From Strongylocentrotus droebachiensis (taxonomy: Eukaryota > Echinodermata > Echinoidea > Camarodonta > Strongylocentrotidae), in assembly GCA_035222895.1 (NCBI GenBank), contig JAVYIG010000091.1, positions 558,001 through 622,000 of the forward strand: DNA of 64,000 nucleotides, read 5' to 3'. Every line of letters starts with the position of its first letter. The stretch's first letter is position 1. The notes under the pieces were generated by a model, which was given only the letters and a program-made list of their open reading frames with translations, searched no databases and was not told where the DNA came from. The translations under genes were made by a program, and so were the position numbers. Of this stretch, positions 51,426 to 63,499 are shown in pieces.

Positions 51426-51719
51426 ATTATTATGTCGATGGACGGTGATGATATCAATTATAATGATGATACTGATGATGGCGATGATGATGATGATGAT
51501 GCTCATATTGATGTATGTTGTTGATAAGCTGCAAACAATGATGGAAGAGAAAATACAACGTCTAATAAAAGAAAATGCCTCAAAAGTACTCCATACATAA
51601 ATAGAAATTATTCAAAAACGCTATTAAGTGCACTTGGTCTAACGCTCCTTGCAAGTTAAAAATGTAAAATAAGCAGACAAATTACTTTAAATAATTTAGT
51701 GTAAATACAATACAAACTT

Positions 51720-51832
51720 GCTGTGTAGATGTCTTTATTGTTCACGAATATCAATTTTGTAAATATGCTATGTTTTGTTAATGTATTGTTTTTTTCTTCA
51801 TGTGAAATAAAAGAAACTCAACTCAACTCAAC
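51720..51832 (+). mobile_element. LINE-like retroposon 3' end with (AACTC)n tail
   Basis: T-rich sequence leads to GTGAAATAAAAGAAACTC and then AACTC units to 51832. The design (AATAAA-like word then short pentamer tail) matches the other three 3' ends in the window. The 5' limit is unknown and no coding part is present. Confidence 0.55.
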
Positions 51833-53205
51833 CCCCAAAAGATACATACAATCATTCAAAAGTACAATGCAACTTCGCGAAATATTGGGCCACTAAAAAG
51901 CAAACACAAAATATCAAACGGCTCCCCTTTATGTCAAATACAAAACATCACACTTCGTTTTCTACATCTAGATGCAAAAAGGTGGTCTTGATTTATAAAC
52001 CAGGATATAGACTTCCAACATGTGCAACGAGTCGTCTGTCTGCGTCACAGATCCACTCTCGCTCGGAGTTAGGTGCCTTCTTCTTTTACAGTCTCTAGAG
52101 AAACGGAAAGCGTTCGAGGGGAGAAATGGCGGGAAAAAACGTTTACCCGCCGCAGACGATCAAAAAAGGAAGTGCAGATGTTGAAAGATAATTTTTGGCG
52201 ATATGAATTACATATCCTTTATGTCAAATCGTGACAACCTATTACTCTCATATAACATAAGATAATCCGGTATGCGCTCTGTATATGCCTGTATATTAAT
52301 TGTAATGATCACTTTTAGTTTAAAAAGAGAAAATAAAGGAGCGAATCGATTTTTTAATTGCTTTTATCTATTCTAAATTATTTTGTTTCCTCCATAGTTT
52401 TAAAGAAATTGTCGGTAACAACACTATAATAAAATCGTATATATAATAATCATAATGAGACGGGAGATTAGGCCTATGTTATCAACTTCGTCTAACTTTC
52501 ACAGCATAAAAACCATATCAACAGACATGATTGATAATTTGTTCAGGTAATTCTTGTATAAATAACATTTCTTACATGATCGTAAAACGGTTGAACATAG
52601 CTAGTTACGACCGAAGATGAGATGCACATAATTAATATATCAGAGACTTTTTCGGAGATAAATATTTGTTGCATATATAGTCAGCCAGAAACGTACATCA
52701 TATTCTCTTAAAATAAAGTATTATTTTCACATTTTTGATAGGTTACATTTCTGGTCAGGTTTACCCAAATAGATTTTCATGGAATTAAAACTTTAGATTT
52801 TGTTATCCAGTGACAAAATAGTGACTGCAAAATTCGCCCAATCAAAGTATTTAAGAAACAAATTATAGTGATGAAAAGTAATGAGAAATAAAAGATATTT
52901 ATAGACTGATGTGCTTTATACTTTGTATGAAATTCATTTAGATTCATATAGATACGATCAATAATTTTCTAGTTTGACAAATTTAACAAGATTAGTGTCG
53001 ACTCATTTATGTCAACAGGCAGAGCATCAGAGACAAGGGATGGTATAATTGCGATCTCAACGAACACACTGTAAAGTAATATGTGCGGATGTATGACGTC
53101 GGATAATTTGGCCATTTTTCCCGTCGACTGAGCAAATAAGCCTCGAATCATCATCATCATCTTCTTCTCGAGAAGATTGAGAGAGCTTCCTATACCGTCT
53201 GGACC
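51833..53205. other. AT-rich non-coding block
   Basis: TAGGCCTA at 52469-52476. A CG-richer patch at 52020-52160 includes GGCGGGAAAAAACG. No gene recognised. Confidence 0.4.
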
Positions 53206-53726
53206 CACCGAGAGAGAGAGAGAGGGAGGGGGGAGGTAGGGTAAGATAGAAAGAGAGGGAGAGGGAGAGAGAGAGAAAAGGAGAGAGAGAGAGGGGGAGA
53301 GAAAGAGAGAGAGAGAGAGAGAATGGGGTATGATATACGAGAGAAACAGAAGGCGAGACAGGCAGAGAGAGAGAGAAAGAAAGAGAGATAGAACGAAACA
53401 AAGAGAAGAAAGAGAGAGTGAAAGAGGAGAAAGGTATAGAGAAAGAGATGGAGAGAGTAAAAGACAGGAAAAGATTGAAAGAGAGAGAGACAGTGAAGAC
53501 TGACAACAAAAACGTTGGAAGAGAGAACAAGAAGAATAAGAGACCTGTGAAGATGTAGGGAAAGGGAAAAGAGAGAAAGTGAGTCAGACAAAGATGATAG
53601 GGGTAAGATAAAGAAGGGTAAAGAGAGTGAGAATAGATGAAGGAAGCAAGAGAGAGGGGGAGGGAGAAAAGAAAGAAAGTGAAAAAGAGAGGAATGAGAG
53701 AGATAATGGAAAGAGAGAGTTGGAGC

Positions 53727-53765
<39 letters not shown>

Positions 53766-53965
53766 TGTGTGTGTGTGTGTGTGTGGGTGTGTGTGTGCGT
53801 GTGTGAGTGAGAGAGAGAAGGAGAGAGAGAGGAAGGAGAGAGAGAGATGGAGAGTGAGAGTGAAAATTATAGTGAGAGAGAAGAAAGAGAGAGGGAGAAA
53901 GTAAAACAAATGGAGAGACAGAGAGAGGCAGAAAGATGGAGAGGTGGCAAGATAAGGGGATAAAG
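53206..53965 (+). repeat. Long (GA)n polypurine tract with (GT)n island
   Basis: About 760 bp of GA-rich, mostly purine sequence. A (GT)n island sits at 53765-53807. Minus-strand serine/leucine frames of up to 286 codons are artefacts. Confidence 0.95.
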
Positions 53966-54485
53966 ATGGAAAATGGATAACAGATGGAGGAAAGATCGAG
54001 CGAGGCGACATTTTGTGAGCTGTAGTTTCATAATCAAAAAGCGACCTCACCCAAGCGTAGTTGACACGCGGCCTTATTACGGCTACGCACGGCAGCGATA
54101 GGACGGCGGACTACTGGCGACGACGCAACCCGCCTCGACTTCCCTCTCATATTTTTTTTTCTTTACTGTTCTTTAGTTTCATTCTTTTTCGCTGTATGTC
54201 GTGAGGTCAGTCATAATATAATATGTTTCTTCGTTCGCGTGTTCGTTCCATTGCTTGGGTATATTTATGATTATTTGTTTGCTTATTCTGTGTATTTGTT
54301 TGTTTTGTTGTTGTTATTGTTGTTGTTGTGTTCCTTTTTTTCTTTTTAAATACTTTTTCTTTATCCTGTAGCTATTATAACCCCGTGACCATTGGATTGA
54401 ATAATTCATCTGCACATATTCCGGACATTTTACATGCGCACACTTGCCAATCCAATCACTTTAAGGTTCGGTTCCATCCCATTTA
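53966..54485. other. Non-coding block with CG-rich patch at 54045-54145
   Basis: GCGGCCTTATTACGGCTACG and neighbours are CG-rich against AT-rich flanks. A GTT-type run is present at 54306-54329. No gene recognised. Confidence 0.4.
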
Positions 54486-54605
54486 ACACCTGGGTGGAGA
54501 GTGGCAAATATAGATTGATGTCTTGCCAATGGACTCGGCGGGATTCAAACCGCGAACCATGTAATCCACAGTCTGGCCGTTGACGTATCAACTTGACACC
54601 GACAC
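54486..54605 (-). mobile_element. tRNA-related SINE fragment, minus strand
   Basis: Read on the minus strand, GGTTTGAATCC (complement of 54541-54551) matches the pol III B-box fully, and a tRNA-like upstream part reaches to about 54605. Downstream on that strand is the GCCACTCTCCACCCAGGTGT block shared with 10611. The A-box is weak. Ends are approximate. Confidence 0.55.
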
Positions 54606-55130
54606 CATGACATGTATCGTTAGGAATTTTAAAATAGGCCTATCGTAACAATTATAATATTCAATAAAAAATGGGGTGAGCCCCCAAGATACAGATATTA
54701 TGCAGAGGAAAGGTCAACATAATAGCCCAAACTAATTATCTCCACTTTCATAACCTGTGTATCCGCATAAAATGTAATCATAATCATTTTGCAACCGTTG
54801 TTGAAATAGACATTTTTCTAAGAATTTCACAGACTGGTTGGAACCATCAAACAGATGAAATTGAAAAGAGGTCCAGAACAAAAGCCAGAGAGGAGGAGAG
54901 GACTTGGACAACTGACCAAAGTCAAATATCACCAGGGGGCGTATATAGCCACTTAATCCTAGTCATAGAGGGCTGAAACTGTGTTACCTCCGTCATAATG
55001 GATGTAAGCCGGGGTGTCACCAACTTAGTGAGCCCAGTTAAAAAACGAATTAGACTTTAATAGACGAATCAAAATAATTATATGGGTGAGAATAATGAGG
55101 TAATCATGAAAAAGTAGGCTTGAGAGATTG
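54606..55130. other. Non-coding block
   Basis: TAGGCCTA at 54635-54642. No gene or element recognised. Confidence 0.4.
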
Positions 55131-55265
55131 AAAGGGGAGGGGAGGGGAGGGGGAAGGGAGAGAGAGGGATAGAGAGAGAGAGAGAAGGAGAGAGAGAGAG
55201 AGAAGGAGAGAGAGAAAGAGAGAGAGAGAGGGAAAGAGAGAGAGAGAGACGGGGGGAGGGGGGAG
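55131..55265 (+). repeat. G-rich then (GA)n polypurine tract
   Basis: GGGGAGG units give way to GA units and then GGGGGGAGGGGGG at 55251-55263. Confidence 0.92.
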
Positions 55266-57823
55266 ATTATGGATAACGGTTAAAATTATTTAACAAGTAT
55301 CTGTTACTGTCTTATGAAGATAACAAAATAATGAGCACATTTCTTAATATCATCACATTTATCATTTGTACTTTTTTGTGTGTGATAACGTACGCTTTCG
55401 AAGCTTAGTTTTAATCCAACTTTCTTGTCTCTGTTATAAAATACAAAGTGATTAAAACTACATCCATCACGTCTTCGACTCCCTCAGTTTCATTCCTTCT
55501 CAAACTTGGTCTGAACGTAGCATGCCTCTAGCAAAGATGTATAGCTGATGCATGCCATACCGCTATCGCCTTCATTACAACTAGAAACAGTAATCTTCTT
55601 AATGTATCTTTTTCTTTCTTTTTTCATAAAGTTCTCTCCATCTCGTCTTATCTCGGGCTTCCTACTTTTCTCGTCATGGGTGTATTTTTGAAGGCCTCCA
55701 GGCTTTTTCTTTTCCCCGGCCCGCATGATAGATGGACGCACATTGCATCCCCCGGAAGAGTAGCCGAACTATTGGGCTTCGTTTTCCACTCTCCCTTATT
55801 ACCGGGAAGCCCGACTTGTGCGTCCGTACGACAGCCAGCGGAACGCTGGTCGCGTGCTAGGCCGACCGACCGGCGGAGCCGTCGCCGGGGCATGACCTGT
55901 TACATCAATCACCCCAAGGGCCTTTTTCTTACTTGCCTTTGTGTTGTAATCAAAGTAGAGAAAATCAGAACAGCGAAGCAGAAGAGGTATTCATTTTAGA
56001 CTTTGTTGACTGTCCATAATTTGGCGAGAGATGGACTGAAAAATTTATCAGTGGAAAAGAGAAATAAAGTCAAGAAAAAAAGAAGAGAAAGAATCGGTTC
56101 GCTGAATGGTCATTAATTTCACCCATGATGAAGAGAGATTATGTATCAATGTCGATGGCTGTATTAGTTTATTCTAATTACACAATCAATTCAATCAGGT
56201 TTATGATGAGAAATTGCATTTCATGTCCACTGATATTTATCATTTAAACGAGAAAATAAGGACAGTGAAGGAGGAGTCAATTTGACCTGAATTGGTGATT
56301 CATGCATTTACCAGATTTTCAAGTAAATAGAAATTACGAATATTATACGACGTCTAGAATAAACCCTACTATAGTATTCTTATTTAAATTCATTATCTGT
56401 CACTGGGTCACTTTAATAGCAACCGCATAAAGTCAGAATCAAACGTATAAACAAGTAACTTAATTTTGTATAAACATAGGCCTATATAAGAGTATTTCGC
56501 ATGGAGGAAATATATCTTATTTGATTGTTGATATTGGAATAATTATTGTTTATGATTCGAATTAAAGACAATAGGCCTAACAAGCAAGATGAATGTCCTC
56601 AATTCAGATATTCCAAAAACATTTCCCAAGCCAATCTCACTCTTAATCAATAATAATTTATCCTTGACGTAGGCCCTTTTCTCTTATGCTTTTATCTTCC
56701 TCCTTTCTTTCATTATCATTGATTTTTTTTCATTAATATCATCATCAACATCATTATCGTACCACCGTCAACATTATCATCGAAATAATCAAAATCATCA
56801 TCACCATCATCACAATGCAATTATTTTGTACTTGTTGTTTTTGTTATTTGTTTTGTTTCTTGTTTTTGTTTTCATTCGACACCACACTTTTCATCCCTAC
56901 CACCACGTTTCTGTTAAGCCTACTACAGTTATTACCCCTTATTATCTTTATCAATTATATTGTCATTGTTGTTATCATCCCCATCTCCTATCGCTATCTC
57001 CATGACAACCATACTATTTTCGTTATCTTCATTGTTGTCATCCACATTTCAATAACGTCCTCCATACCGTACGTGACGTTGTTGTTTTTATTGTTGTGTT
57101 CCTATCGTTGATCTCTTCTCTCATTAATTGAATCCGTCTAAGTGATGACGGTCTTGTTAATTCATGAGAAAGGAACGCATCGGTGAATTGCATTGACAGG
57201 TTATAATGATGATCCTACAAATTGCAAATGTGTCATTTTTTTCAATGCGAGAGCAGCAAAACTTGATTGAATCAATTTCCTTTGTTTTTCACCGTAATCA
57301 CACCAAAATCCATATTCGTTATTTGATAATTTTCAAAATCTATACAACTTTGATGATATCAGTCAATTGACTGCAAAAGACAAAATGGCATCTCAATAAC
57401 ACGGCCATACAAAAGGTCTCTCCGCTACAGTTTATATCAATCTCATCTATCTTTGAAGCGATCTGAAAACACCGGGGAGATATTCATCTCATGGGCGAGC
57501 CTTTTGTGTTTTGGTATGAATAATAATGAGGAGGACAGTCCAATTTGTTAATTAAAAAATGGAAACGCCGGCGAAGGGATTTGGAGCAAACTGCTTCACT
57601 GATTTTTTTTTTTTTATTGAGATGGAAAGAAAATTAAAAATTTGTGATAGCAGGAGAGAGAAAGAAGGAAAGAGGGATATAGGGACGACGGGAAATACAT
57701 AAAGAATGGGCAGCGATGGTGTGTGCGAATGATAAGAGAACAGTAAGTTAAATATAGTATTCCGTGCTTTGACTTCTTACTAGAGAAAACCAAATCAAAA
57801 ACGAAATGAGGATTTTCGGTATT
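55266..57823. other. Non-coding block with CG-rich patch at 55690-55910
   Basis: The patch carries a 107-codon plus-strand frame (55676-55999) whose C-terminal part is arginine-rich, and minus-strand frames. None is recognisable. The rest is AT-rich, with TAGGCCTA at 56477-56484 and 56572-56579 and CATCAT-type repeats at 56735-56815. Confidence 0.4.
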
Positions 57824-58148
57824 GAAAAAGAAGAAAGATATAGATGAAGAAGGAGAAGAAAATAAGGAAGAAGACACAAAATGAAGAAGAAGGAGAAGAA
57901 GAAGATGAAGAAGAAGACGGAGAAGAAGAAGGAGAAGAAGGAAGAAGAAGAAAAAAAAGAGGAAGAATAAAAAGAAGATCAAAGTAAAGAAGAAGGAGAA
58001 GAAGAAGAAGATAGAAGGAAAAGTAGAAGGAAAAGAAAATCAAAGTAAAGAAGAAGAAAAATTAAAGGAAGAAGAATAAGAAGATCGAAAAGAAGAAGGA
58101 AAAGAAAGAGAACAGAAAATAATAAATAAAAAAAAAGAGAACAAGAAA
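57824..58148 (+). repeat. (GAA)n / AAG polypurine tract
   Basis: About 325 bp of GAAGAA, GAAAAG and AAGGAG, almost all purines on the plus strand. Segments 57950-58150 repeat the word AAAGAAGATCAAAGTAAAG with variation. It ends about 320 bp before the palindromic transposon. Confidence 0.92.
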
Positions 58149-58470
58149 GAAAGAGTATCAAAAACAATTCTAGTTGGACAAATTAAAGATAACACGCACC
58201 GCAAGGAAACAGTATACAACTGTACAGCAAATATATCTTCAAAATTAGAAATAAAAGTATATGAAAAATACAATTATGTTCCAATCTTTGATCGTCAGGG
58301 AATAGTGATCGGAATGATAATTATCATGATAATGGCTGGGAAATTTACGAAACGCTTTACACAATTTATTTTGGTAGAAAAGTTTCCATCCGCTTGTTTT
58401 CAATCTTGCTTTCACAAAAATTTGGATTAAATGTTTCGTTATTGCTAAAATAAGGCTGACTGGCATCATA

Positions 58471-59894
58471 CAGTGCGTCCCAGAAAAAACGAAACCGAGA
58501 AGTATCGATGTTTTATCATAACTTAATCACAACCATAATTAATGAATGATACATATTTGGAAAGCTTAGAGTCTCCTCTTTCAGCTGATGCTACTCACGC
58601 GATGCATATTTCACGCATGAGTGATTAAAAGCAATTTGAAGGAAGGAGAACCAAAAAGTAATTTGGCGGGCGGTATCTGAATTTCAAAGAAAAATTCATA
58701 TTTTTAGAAAGATCATTTTCTGCTCTTTCATATGATACCTCAATCAAGAAAAATGAGTCAGGAATAACGAAGTTCTGTTTGTTTAAGGTAGCCCTTACAT
58801 TTTCATAATTTTAACAAACGAATTCGTTTTCACTGGGTGCCTGCCGTAGCAAAAAGCAGATTTGACAAAAGACTTAACTCCGTTTCGTTGACAATCAGCC
58901 ATGCATGAAGACTCTCGTCTACGGCTGAATGTCAACGAAACGGAGTTAAAGGAAACCAAAACCTTCATACTAAGTTACTTGTATTGTAAAGTTTAAGATA
59001 TTTGACAAATATCAGTGAAAATTTGAACAAAATCGGGCAAGGAATAAGGAAGTAAGAGCGTTTTGAAATGACTAGTCACTAGAGGGCGTTATTCAATTTG
59101 ATGACATCATCTGTGAACAACTCTCCATGCCTTTTGTACATCAAATTTCATGTTTTTCCTTCTTTCTTGTGATTGAGATAATGTACTCCCCTGAAAGCAA
59201 TATATAGAATGCAAAATGATATTCTACTTCACATGTTATGAAGTCGGATCAAGAACACAAATAAATACGAAGAAAACAAAAAAATTGTGAAATTTTATGT
59301 ACAAAAGGCATGGAGAGTTGTTCACAGATGATGTCATCAAATTGAATACCGCCATCTAGTGACTAGTCATTTCAAAAGGCTCTAACTTTCTTATTCCTTG
59401 CCCGATTTTGTTCAAATTTTCACTGATTTTATTCAAATCTTTTAAACTTTACAATAAAAGTAACTTAGTATGAAGGTTTTGGTTTCCTTTAAGTCTTTTG
59501 TTAATTTCGTTTATTGATACGGCAGGCACCCAGTGAAAACGAATTCGTTTAATAAAATTATAGAAATGCAAGCACTACTTTAAACAAACAGAACTTTGTC
59601 ATTCCTCGCTCATTTTTCCTGATTGAGGTGTCATATGAAAGGGCAGAAACTCAACTTTCTAGAAATGTGAATTTTTCTTCGAAATTCAGATACCGCCCGC
59701 CAAATGTCTTTTTTGTTTCCTTCCTTCAAATTGCTTTTAATCACTCATGCGTGAAAAATGCATTATCTGAGTAGCATCACATGAAAGAGGAGACTCTAAG
59801 CTTTCCAAATATGTATCATTCATTACTTATAGTTGTGATTAAGTTACGATAGAACATCGATACTTCTCGGTTTCGTTTTTTCTGGGACGCACTG
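58471..59894. mobile_element. 1.4-kb palindromic DNA transposon with TA flanks
   Basis: The left arm (58471-59150) and right arm (59288-59894) are inverted copies, roughly 90% identical by eye, around a 137-bp spacer. The outer 42 bases of the arms match perfectly, starting CAGTGCGTCCCAGAAAAAAC. A TA lies outside each end (58469-58470, 59895-59896), which fits a TA target duplication as made by Tc1/mariner-type transposases. No transposase frame exists. The left arm is 73 bp longer than the right, and 72 bp of this is one nested insertion. RNA read through it would fold into a stem of about 600 bp. Could also be called a foldback element; the superfamily is an inference from the TA. Confidence 0.92.
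58878..58945. mobile_element. 68-bp nested mini-element with TTAA duplication
   Basis: Flanked by TTAA at 58874-58877 and 58946-58949, with 23-bp terminal inverted repeats (CTCCGTTTCGTTGACA then ATCAGCC or TTCAGCC, one mismatch) around a 22-bp core. The matching place in the right arm of the host palindrome (59489-59492) has a single TTAA and none of the 68 bp, so it shows the site before insertion. No protein-coding capacity. The mover was presumably a TTAA-specific transposase (piggyBac or Kolobok type). Confidence 0.88.
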
Positions 59895-59896
59895 TA

Positions 59897-62800
59897 TAAC
59901 TACTCTTTGTTACAAATAGCATCTCTTTGATTCAATTTGTATTTTTAAGTGTTATCCACGTTAATGTCTGACTTATTTCGTTTACTCTTTCGTGTTTTAA
60001 AATAATTATTCTTAACGTTCAATTTATGGAATTAAATTTCTACCTCGCCCTGACCTCCCCCCCCCCCCCCCCCCCCCATCTCCTGGTATTCTGGGTGTTT
60101 TCCCTTCTACCCCCATTTTCATCTATTCAATCTTTAAACTAAAATTGTCGCTGATTTTCTGATACTTTCCGTGTTTCTTTTATACGACATGATAGTTCAC
60201 ATTACTTTTAGATTCTCTGCTCCTATTCATTCCCCTTCCCACTATCTGCCTCCTGTTGATATTTTTCTAACGCCGATTCACGAACGAACAAAATAGATGA
60301 ATCTCGATTGGAGAGAAGATATTGTGACATAATGAACCAACTTGATTAGGCTTCCTAATGTTATCAAATTGATACAATCTTCAAACATCATGTACTCAAC
60401 GTAAAATTACTGACAAAGCTAGCCCCCTTTCGCCCCTTTCTCGTGCTTGGTTTCTCACGTCCTCATCATGGCACCCGCCTTGTATACCTCAGCCCTTCCA
60501 ACAAGGTCGATAGTGAAATCGACATCAGACCGACTAAACAATTACATTGCCCAGGATGGCCTAGTTGTCGTTCGGTTTGCAATCGGTTCGGCGGTGTGAC
60601 CGGGCTAAAGCAATGGCGTGCTGCTACCAATACGTCTGCAGAATCATTCACAAGAACGGTCAACCATCGCCCAATCGGATGGGGTTCTTATCTTATTCTT
60701 TCATCATCTTCAGTCATTACTTGTTATAGTCATTGGGGTATTGCAACTCGAGCCCAGCCGGTAATGGCCCCATGCCTGTCGGTGGGCCCCCGGGGCAAGC
60801 AACGAGCATTTGCGAGAGCTAGCAGGCCCCGAAGATAGAATACACAAGATGCAAGTATGCGATAAGCTGGAGAAAGAAAGAAAGAAAAAGAGATGCAGAA
60901 AGTGGAGGAGAGTGCATTATCCCGCTTTAGCTGCCACGGTTGTTTTGCTATATCGCGTGTTACTCACGGCGGCTCTTTTTTACGTGTAGGGTGTACTAAT
61001 GTCATAATGAAGATACTTTCAAATTGTAAGAGACGTGTGATATACGCTGTCACGACTTGCTGTTTAGAATCATGATACACACATTATCTTATTAGGAGCG
61101 TCTTTCTTAAATTGCATCTTTGAACATTGTGAAAATATAGGAAATAAATAACTGGAGTACATGTATTTCTGCTTTTTACAAGACAATGATCTCTCAAAAA
61201 ATTAAAGCAAATTGGTAGTTTGAATACTTCGAACTTCATTATGATAAATGCTACATCCATCTGTATTTATTAACATAACATAACATGCTTTTTACTCCTA
61301 TCTGAAGACGAGAAGAATTTCTATTCTTTTTATATCATAATGATGAATGTGAAGTTAAAACATTTTGTTATCCGATTACAAATTAATTCTTGTACTTTTT
61401 TGTGGGAAAAGAGAAAAAACAAACAAACAAACAAACGAAGGATACCGGAAACTTTTAAAAGATTCAATGCTTGCCTACTTTATTCTTTAACAGAAAATAA
61501 GGTGTTTAAACTAATTATATGGCTGAGGTATTTTAATTTTTTTGTTTAAGAGAGATCCAATTGTAGACATTCTTTGCTCACATTTATTTCAATGCGAAAA
61601 AAAAGGGATTTTCACGTCAAATGTTCATAAATATATTATTATTATTATTATTGTTTAAATATTTTTATTTGCCTCATCAGAGGACTTATTAAACGTAATA
61701 CAAAGTTTGGGTATTGGGTCATGTATTTGGTTCAAATGAACATATTGGAAGCATATGCGATCCTAAAATATTCAATGATCGTCGTCGCGGTCGAAATCGA
61801 GTCTTAAGTTATGAAATTATGAATAATAATCACTTTATGTTGTATAGCTCCCTCTCAAGGTCAAGATATTAATTAAGCTATAAAACAATGTTTCTTGACT
61901 AATATCGACCGATAAGCTATTCCCGTTCGCAAATTATATACCACAACTACATTTTCTGAGATTTTCATGGTCGCAGCTACTATAGTACGGCCGTAGGAGC
62001 TATTTGAAATTCATCAAAATTTACCGGGAGCACCGGTAAATCTTTATATTCAATTTTTCTCGAAAGCAGAAGTGTTTTAGGGGCTAAAATTTCTAGTGCT
62101 TTTAATACATCCACAGGGGCATCCAAATATATCAAAATTGTAAAGAATCACTATCCACCCATTTTTCAAAATTTCCCAAAACTTTGTAATACCTTTAAGT
62201 ATACATGGTAAAAGATATACTACATAAATATATTATTTTGTGAGTTTCATTTTGAAAAGCGGTATGACAGTACAATTGAAGTAGAAAAAATCAAGTAAGG
62301 GTGATTCGCTCAACTTTTGCTAAGAATGGACTTGATTTGAGGTTCACATTTTGTATTTTATAAAAGAAATATAAAAAAAAAACCTATTCTGTTCGTTTGT
62401 TTGTTTCTTTATTTCTTTTTTTCTTGTCTTTTTTTTTGCTTTGCTTTCTTTTATACAAAGTAAGGTAAAAAGCACAATTGTGATTATTAAATCAGTTCTT
62501 CTCTCGAGTATACATTAAATAGGATAGAGTGAAACTGATGTATGTCTAATAAGTTGAAATAAGCAAAGTATTGATTGAAATGCATTGTTTAACCCACCAC
62601 TCCCAGACACATGCACACATAAATAAAAATCAACATGGTTGAAATTGAGAAGAATTCGAGATAATTGAAGGATTAGTTGCGTTAGTGAGTCTCTCAGTGC
62701 ATTGTCTTGTTGCCCAATAAATAAATGAAACATCCCGTTAGACAGGCTCTTTCTACTCAAAAGAAACAATGTTTGCCATGTGTACATACACGCGTAAGCT

Positions 62801-63499
62801 GCATTGATTTTAATTGATATCTTCGGCATAATCACAGTCCATGATAGGCACTGTAACCGTCATGATTACAAAATGGGGTAAATAATGATGGAAACTTTTT
62901 GTCCACCTCAAAATTTCCCACGCACCCCGTCTCCTAAAGGTAGGGTGGCTGCGTAGTCGATATTTTATAGACGACATTTCCTAACTCTCTAATAAGCCGC
63001 AAAGTTCATCGGAAATGAAAAGACAACCGCGAGTTTTTGATACGGCGGTCGTTTGAATTACCATCGCACGTCACCATCGCAAAATTAGACGCCAAAAACA
63101 AATCTCTTGTTCTCTAGGTGTATGGGGGCACAGCAAGTTAAGCGATCATGCATAACGTTCCCGCTTTACTTTGCTGATGTAATCACGTGACATTTTATGT
63201 CGTTACTGTAACTTACCAATTTCATAGACTACAAGGTGTTCAATCAAAAAATGGTTTATATGACTCGTATCGTGCTTAATCCAGAATTCTATTTTGTCTA
63301 CCATATATTTGGGGACAATTTTTATGTCCACTTACGACATGACAAATTGTTAAAAGAATGATTTGGAAAGAAAGTTTCGCCATCCATTCTTAGGCAACCT
63401 ACCAAAAAGTTATTTACTTATTTTTATTACAATAGGCGTGAAACACAAAGTCAGTCATGCTTTTATATATTTAATTTTCTTTGCTCATTCTTCATACCC
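59897..63499. other. AT-rich non-coding block with small simple repeats
   Basis: C21 at 60057-60077, (AAAC)n at 61415-61437, (TTA)n at 61633-61653 and a perfect eight-base hairpin TTTACCGG/CCGGTAAA at 62020-62040. A CG-richer patch with a 131-codon frame (60443-60838) has no recognised domain. No gene call is supported. Confidence 0.45.

Noticed and set aside
53190..54050. 286-codon minus-strand frame
   Set aside because: Product of the GA tract. The composition is Ser/Leu throughout.
55676..55999. 107-codon frame in a CG-rich patch
   Set aside because: Arginine-rich tail and CG content alone do not support a gene, and frames are open on both strands.
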